Below are positions 58,699-64,000 of a stretch of DNA of 64,000 nucleotides, in pieces. How positions within the stretch are numbered: position 1 is the stretch's first letter; each line of letters begins with the position of its first letter. Origin of the DNA: Tolypeutes matacus. Taxonomy: Eukaryota; Chordata; Mammalia; Cingulata; Chlamyphoridae. The position numbers and the translations under genes are program-made. The DNA lies in the NCBI GenBank assembly GCA_026826555.1, contig JAKSZT010054396.1, positions 19,986,233 to 20,050,232 of the forward strand, given 5' to 3'. The notes beneath the pieces were generated by a model that made no database searches, was not told the DNA's origin, and saw only the letters and a program-made list of their open reading frames with translations.

Positions 58699-60014
58699 CA
58701 GGCAGTGCTCGCTTTGCACATTTCTGATATGTGCAAATTTCAGTTGCCATGGTATATTATCTGTTAGAAATTGTATAAACTACAAACGTCACTGCTGGCT
58801 CTTGAATCCACAAATCACTATGTAAATAACAGGTGCACATCATGATTGGTGACCAATCACAAGGTCTGTTGGTCACTGCACATCTGTTATTTCCATGAAC
58901 AGCAGAGCATGTAGTTGTCTTCTTGCCTCTCAGTGATAAACTCAGGTGACATTTTATAGAAATGAATGAAAAAAAATTGGTCAACAAAGATTAAAGCATA
59001 GCAATGAAATAAAAGTTGATAACACTGGAAGTGAAATTTGAATTGAACATAAATGGAGTTATAGAAGAAATTGCTGACCAGGGAACGTTGATTTGCTGCC
59101 ATTTGAGACACTGTAGATATGCAGCCAGAGGAACTTAGTGAAGGGGAACTTATTGACATAAATGAGGAAAGTGGTTGTGGATAAGGAAAAGATGTCCCAC
59201 AGAAATGACAACAACATGAAATTTCACTTTAAAGGAACTCTGAGGGATATTTCAAGACATTGAAAGCATAAAGGATACAATGTTAGAAGCTAATCATAAC
59301 GTAAAAAGGAGTATGATAGTTCACCAAAGCATCAAAAAGATGGTCACATCAAAGGATTAGTTCAATGACATGAAGAATATGGCAAGCACTGTTCATATTA
59401 TTCCTGATAAGGTTTTTTTATCCACACCCCCTCCCTCCCCGCCCATTGTTTGCACTCACTGTTTCCTCTCTGTGTCTGTTCATTGTGTGCGCATCTTCTT
59501 TTTTTTTTAGGAGGCTTCGGGAACCAAACCTGGGACCTCCCACGTAAGAGGGAGGTACCCAATCACCTGAGCCACCTCCGCTCCCTACTTCATTATGTGT
59601 CTCATTATATTTTCCTCCTTTTGTCTCTTATTGCGTTATCTTGTTGCATTAACTTGCCACGTCACATCAGCTTGCTGTCTTGTTTTTCTCCAGGAGGTAC
59701 CAGGAACCAAACTCGGGACCTCCCAAGTGGTAGGCAGGAGCGCAATCACTTAAGCCACATCCACTTCCCCCGATAAGTTTTTCACGGAGAAATAAAATGG
59801 CTTAATTCTCAACATTTCTAATGTTTAAATAACAGTGTACTAAATAATATTAGTTTTACTATTTTTTTCATTTCCCTATACAATTAAAATCAACAGAACT
59901 AAAATGGTTTGACAAGAAAGTTTTAAAGGTAATGGAAAAATTATAACTTTCCACATTGCATGTTTTCAGCTTGCATGTTCATTGTTATGGTCCATGCAAA
60001 GCAAGAACTGCCTG
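58699..60014 (+). mobile_element. Tigger-type (TcMar/pogo) DNA transposon with TIRs
   Basis: Left TIR CAGGCAGTGCTCGCTTTGCA (58,699-58,718); right TIR at 59,995-60,014 is its reverse complement with two mismatches. TA lies on both outer sides (58,697-58,698; 60,015-60,016). Inside are remnants of a transposase: an N-terminal piece near 58,960-59,060 (MNEKKLVNKD, KLITLEVKFELN) and a C-terminal piece near 59,230-59,410 (LKELGIFQDIES, STVHIIPDKFF). The middle catalytic part is missing. A DAS dimer is nested at 59,423-59,768. Confidence 0.8.
59423..59768 (-). mobile_element. DAS dimer nested in the Tigger element
   Basis: Two minus-strand heads, ending TGAGCCACCTCCGCTCCC (about 59,585) and TAAGCCACATCCACTTCC (about 59,768). 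Flanked by imperfect CTGATAAGGTTTTT/CCGATAAGTTTTT duplications. It splits the transposase relic PDKFF. Confidence 0.85.
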
Positions 60015-60055
60015 TATATACATCTATGTGTGTATGTAGGTATGTATGACCATAC

Positions 60056-60706
60056 ATGCAATCCTCATTATTCATGGATTCTTTATTTGTGAATTCACCT
60101 ACATACTGAAATTTGTTAACCCACAATAAGTACTCACGGTGCTTTTGTAGTCATTCATGAACAATCACAGAACAGTGAAAAGCTTGAGTTACTCAGCATA
60201 CACATTACTAGCTGAAGCTGAACAAGGTGACCTCTGCCTTCTTGTTTCAGCTCTTTCATTATAAATAGGGTTCTTTTTCATGGTACGTTTAGTACCATGA
60301 GTTTTTTGTTTTTTGCTTTTTGTTGGTGATTTCACTCTTTAAAATGGCCCCCACATGCCTTGCTGAAGTGCTGTCTAGTGTGCCTAAATGCAAGAAGGCT
60401 GTGATATGCCTTATGGAGAAAATAAATGTGTTAGATAAGCTTCGTTCAGGCATGAGTTAGGGTGCTGTTGTCTATAAGCTCAATGTTATTGATTCAGCAG
60501 TATATATTAGAGCGTCTTTGAGTAGAAACATAGAAATAACACATAAAACAAGATTATGTTTTGATTGGTTGACAAAAAATATCACCAGGGACTCGCAGTA
60601 ACCTACCTTTATGTTTCCTCTAGGAGCAGTGTTTCAGTGTTTGCTAATTCAGTGCTCTCAGCAACTTTATGGAACATGACTACCACAAATAACAAGAATC
60701 AACTAC
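60056..60706 (+). mobile_element. Second Tigger element (MER44/Tigger7-like)
   Basis: Starts near CAATCCTCATTATTCATGGA and ends near ATAACAAGAATCAACTACA. From ATG at 60,344 a decayed transposase N-terminus reads MAPTCLAEVLSSVPKCKKAV, then ICLMEKINVLDKLRSGMS followed by a stop: the CENP-B-type helix-turn-helix region of Tigger transposases. Confidence 0.72.
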
Positions 60707-62062
60707 ATATATAAAGCATGCTTCCCAAACTTGGCACACATAAAAAGTAATATTTGAGCTGATACACAAAAGAAATTAACAGATGAAAGGCAGTAGCCAG
60801 GAAACTCTTGCCACCCCAAGCCTTGCTCAGCTGCCCCAGTGGCTGAGGAGATATATATTATATCTCAAGCACATACATAACTCATTTGAGGTCTACAGAT
60901 TAGAGAGCTCCAATATTAAGAGTATTGTAAACTCCTTGAAGACACAGGTCCTCAATGCACTTATGTATGGTATTCTCTCTATAGTTATATTTGACTGACC
61001 ATATTTGACCTCTACTATAATACATCTCATTGAGATTTCTTTAAAAAGATAAGATTTTAATAAATGTCCTCAAAGATATATTTAGTAAATGTCTAAAAAT
61101 ATTTTATTGTACTTAATATCCCTTTCCACAGTTAATAAACCATTAAAATGTGTTTGTCATTAGAAGCATCACTATATAATGAATGTTAGAAATTCAGAGG
61201 TGAAACTAAAACTTGGCATAGGAAATAATAAGTAGGTTTGAGAACAAATAGATTTGTTATCTTATAAGGAATACACCTCATAAAAGTGTTTCTAATCAAA
61301 TTTTTATAAGCACACAGCAAATAAAATTATTAAAGGGGGCTAGATATGAAAATGAGACATTAGATGATGTACATTTTTTGTTGTCCCAATGATTGACATT
61401 AGCTTTCCAGGTAATTTGTTTTGGTAAACTAAATATTGGGAATTTTAAAAATAAATTAAAAATGGTACTGTTTTCAGCATTTGGTGAGTGTTACAGTCTT
61501 AAGCTAATTTATATTTTTTAACTATGGTATAATACTGTGTTTTTATTGACTTGATTATATAACACTTAACTCAGGACTTTTGTATATCACTGTTCTTTGG
61601 TACATTGTGTCTTAATTAATCTGTTTTCTTTTAGAATATACACATTACTTTTTAAAATAGAAGTGTCCTCTTGAAAGTTTGCTATTTTGTCTTTTGGAAT
61701 TCTAGAGTCATCTCATGTTTGTAAGAAAGTAGACTGAGCAGACTGCTTTGATTTTTATTTATTTATTTTTTAAACCATAGGGTATCCTATTTTTTTATTT
61801 AAAAAAATAACCCAGATTTTTATCATCTGATTTTTATCTAAAAGACCAAGTATGTCTAGGAGACTTATAGAGCATGCAAAGACTATAAATTTGACTTTAT
61901 CTACTTGCTTTGATAATAGACACACATTTCTCTAGGAAATAGCTATAAAATGCACTTTAATTGGAATTAAAAAGACTATTATATTTACAGTTGCCATTCT
62001 TAGAGATGATTTTTTTTTGGTGTGGACATAGGTAAATTCTTCTACATTTATTTAGTATTTTA

Positions 62063-62266
62063 TTTTTATTTTTTATTTATTTATTTTTTTTTTTTAAAGA
62101 TTTTATTTATTTATTCATTTATCCCCCCCTTGCTGCTCGTGCTCGCTGGGTCAGCTAACCACGCCGTGCGGGCGGGCCCGCCCCCACCAGGAGGCCCCGG
62201 GAACCGAACCCAGGGCCTCCCATATGGTAAACGGGAGCCCTACTGATTGAGCCACAGCCGCTTCCC
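62063..62266 (-). mobile_element. DAS SINE, minus orientation
   Basis: T-rich tail, AAAGATTTTATTTATTTATT, C-run, and head ending GATTGAGCCACAGCCGCTTC. A perfect 14-bp duplication (TATTTAGTATTTTA) lies at 62,049-62,062 and 62,267-62,280. It ends about 250 bases before exon 13. Confidence 0.95.
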
Positions 62267-62512
62267 TATTTAGTATTTTAGAATGAATAAATATTTCTTT
62301 TCTACTCTTGAGTTTTTGTCATTTTTATTTACAGCTTTAGTTATTAGACTTCACAAAATATATACTTCTTCTTTTCCTAGAAAGTATTTAAAGTTCCTTT
62401 AATGTCATTGAAATCTTCTAAAAACATCTTTAAGGAAATTGGATAACTTTTTTTTGTTGTTTTTTTAAATACTACGATTACTTTTTCTTTTAAGCTTAAT
62501 GTTTTATTTTAG

Positions 62513-62597
62513 GGCATATTGATGCATTTACTTCAAAGCTATTCCTGCTTGAAGAAATTACCTCAGAAGATTTAAAAGAAAAGCTTTCAGCCCTCAA
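62513..62597 (+). CDS. ICE2: ICE2 coding exon 13 (last exon in window)
   Basis: Residues 809-837: HIDAFTSKLFLLEEITSEDL, KEKLSAL plus two bases of Lys. Acceptor TTTTATTTTAG, donor CTCAA|GTAAGA, phase 2. Human ICE2 continues for about 145 residues; none of that is present before the window ends. Confidence 0.96.
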
Positions 62598-63039
62598 GTA
62601 AGAATGTTTCCATTGTAGTGGGAATTGAAAAAGTTGTTAATATGATCCCTAACTTTCCTTTATCTTTAAATATTGGTTAAGTTTAAGTCACTTATTGTCA
62701 AGGCTTTTAATCTTTTTATACACTGAAGCTTCTCTTGACTCAATGTGTGATCCATATTAATCATCTTCATCTCCACATTAAATATAATTAAATCTCATAC
62801 CAGTAGCACCAGTCCTTCCCCTTAAAACAAAAGTGGATAAAACAAAAGTAACTCACCATCTTCTAAAAGCATGGAAAGGATACACCTTATCCCTTTTCAG
62901 GGAAGGAAAAGGATAGGATGGTCACTGACTCTTAGCTCTCAGGTACATTGATTTGGACATCCTAACTTCTAAAAGTTTGCCTTTCTACCAAGCATTATTA
63001 TATATCAGACAGAAATGATTTTATAGTAGCCAAGCACTC

Positions 63040-63200
63040 CAAGTACCTAAATGCGAAGGAAGATAATTTATGAACATTATTCATTTGAATCTGCCAACTT
63101 GCAAAGAGGGATGGTGGTAGTGTCTCCATTTTACATATGAGGAAAAGGGGACTTAGAGTGACTTACCCCAGAGCACACATCTGAACTAGAGTGACAGCCT
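63040..63200 (+). repeat. MIR SINE fragment
   Basis: CCATTTTACATATGAGGAAA, then ACTTAGAGTGACTTACCCCA, in MIR order. Confidence 0.65.
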
Positions 63201-63872
63201 TGTTAGTTAATATGCTTGGTTCACCATTTAGTATGAGAAATCTTCCTGTCTTACACTAGCTACTAGCTTTGGGGCTTCACACAGTTTTTTAAGGAACCTA
63301 GGTTCAAACCTTGAATTCTGCTTGTACTTAAATTTAAACACTTCTGTTTTCAGATTGCTTCTCTTCAAGGGTAACTTTCCTTTTCACATGTGAATAGAAA
63401 AGCTTTTTCATATACTTCTCACTTCTGCCCCCTCACTGGGTATTTTTTCAAAAAAAGAAATAATAAAGAGTAAGTTTAGGCATAGAAGAAATACTATAGA
63501 AATATTTAAAATATCATCATATATTTCCCTTTAACTATCCTGTTCCTAATCAGTAGCTTCCTTGGCAGCACAAAATTAAAGTACCAGTCAATTTCTTTGA
63601 AACCTAATTCACTACCATTCTAAAAGGCAAACTCTTTCTTAGTTCTGTTAAAGACTTCTGAACATTTTATGTTAATTTGAACATAAAACAGCGATCTCTT
63701 TGTAACTGCTCTGACTTGCATAGAGCCAAATAAATACTTTATGATAATGAAGGGGAAAAATGCCAGAATGGCAAAAAATTAAGTAAATATTATAATTCAG
63801 TCCACATAGAAATAAACTTTGATATTCCATGCTCTGTCTTATTTCTTTTACTGTTTCTTTTTTTTAAAAAAT

Positions 63873-64000
63873 TTTAGTGGTTACATATATAACATAAAAT
63901 TTGCCATTTTTAGTGTACAATTCAGTAACATTAATTACACCACCATTTATTACCAAAACATTTCATCACCACAAATAGAAACTCTGTGCCTATTAAGCAA
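63873..64000 (-). mobile_element. Antisense L1M 3' end, cut by window end
   Basis: ATAACATAAAATTTGCCATT, AGTGTACAATTCAGTAACAT and AACTCTGTGCCTATTAAGCA are typical antisense L1ME-type sequence. It continues beyond 64,000. Confidence 0.78.

Larger units (their letters stand above)
47219..62512 (+). other. ICE2: ICE2 intron 12 (15.3 kb)
   Basis: The largest intron. It is almost filled by repeats from 47.7 to 60.7 kb (L1 in both orientations, DAS, MER3-like, solo LTR, ERVL-type LTR, MER5A, two Tigger elements). 60,720-62,040 shows no recognised element. Confidence 0.7.
11892..64000 (+). other. ICE2: ICE2 (NARG2) gene locus, 3' end outside the window
   Basis: ICE2 is a subunit of the little elongation complex (with ICE1, ELL and ZC3H8), which acts at snRNA genes in Cajal and histone-locus bodies. 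Twelve coding exons join in frame into about 837 residues. Recognisable protein stretches include MSSKMAVGEPGLNW at the start, KYVKTVFPSMP, FDDDVTELETFGVTTTK, LPYELQDYVEDTSEYL and YGVEALTESELCRLWTESLL. These follow the mammalian ICE2 protein (about 982 residues) closely, and all exon joins obey GT-AG with consistent phase. The central part (exon 10) is acidic, serine-rich and probably disordered; a basic cluster ends exon 11; the conserved NARG2 C-terminal domain starts around exons 11-12. The last roughly 145 residues are missing because the window ends in intron 13. Confidence 0.96.
62598..64000 (+). other. ICE2: ICE2 intron 13 (partial)
   Basis: No further exon is seen. Contains a MIR at about 63,040-63,200 and the start of an antisense L1 from about 63,873. 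Confidence 0.75.

Noticed and set aside
24470..62266. Regularly spaced near-identical units resembling an array
   Set aside because: These are dispersed DAS SINEs with individual target duplications; spacing is irregular and both strands are used, so this is not a CRISPR-like or satellite array.

Overview
The window is vertebrate nuclear DNA from a placental mammal, most likely an armadillo or close xenarthran. At least sixteen copies of a tRNA-Ala-like SINE with a GC-rich head, A/T-rich tail and clear target-site duplications match the DAS family described from armadillo. These lie among mammal-wide MIR, L2, MER5-type, Tigger, MaLR-type LTR and L1 relics. No prokaryotic, phage or CRISPR features are present.

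One protein-coding gene can be reconstructed exon by exon on the + strand: ICE2 (NARG2), a subunit of the little elongation complex that supports RNA polymerase II/III transcription of small nuclear RNA genes. Its CpG-island promoter lies at about 11.7-12.1 kb. A non-coding exon 1 ends near 11,959, and the start codon is in exon 2 at 12,977. Coding exons 2-13 run to 62,597 and encode about 837 residues with every splice phase consistent. The last roughly 145 residues (the rest of the NARG2 C-terminal domain) lie beyond the window.

Upstream, 1 to about 7,175 is A/T-rich, has no long reading frame and ends in a good + strand polyadenylation site. In human, RORA lies immediately upstream of ICE2 in the same orientation and has a roughly 9-kb 3' UTR, so this stretch is read as the distal RORA 3' UTR. 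The 4.5 kb between the two genes holds old repeats (MER5A, L1M, MIR) and one large DAS element.

The introns are mostly repeats. Intron 3 carries a dead processed pseudogene of DNA polymerase beta and a candidate 10-nt poison microexon. Intron 9 carries L1 debris, two nearly identical DAS copies and three very short TSD-bounded retro-insertions. Intron 12 (15.3 kb) is almost solid L1, a MaLR-like solo LTR with a 5-bp duplication, an ERVL-type LTR and two Tigger DNA transposons, one with intact terminal inverted repeats and a nested DAS dimer.

I did not find a new multi-gene system. The observations most worth checking are the poison microexon, the uORF arrangement at the ICE2 start, the mini-retrocopies, the heterodimeric and inverted DAS structures, and the expanded DAS T-arm hairpin. 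Repeat family names come from recognition by eye, and boundaries of old repeats are approximate.
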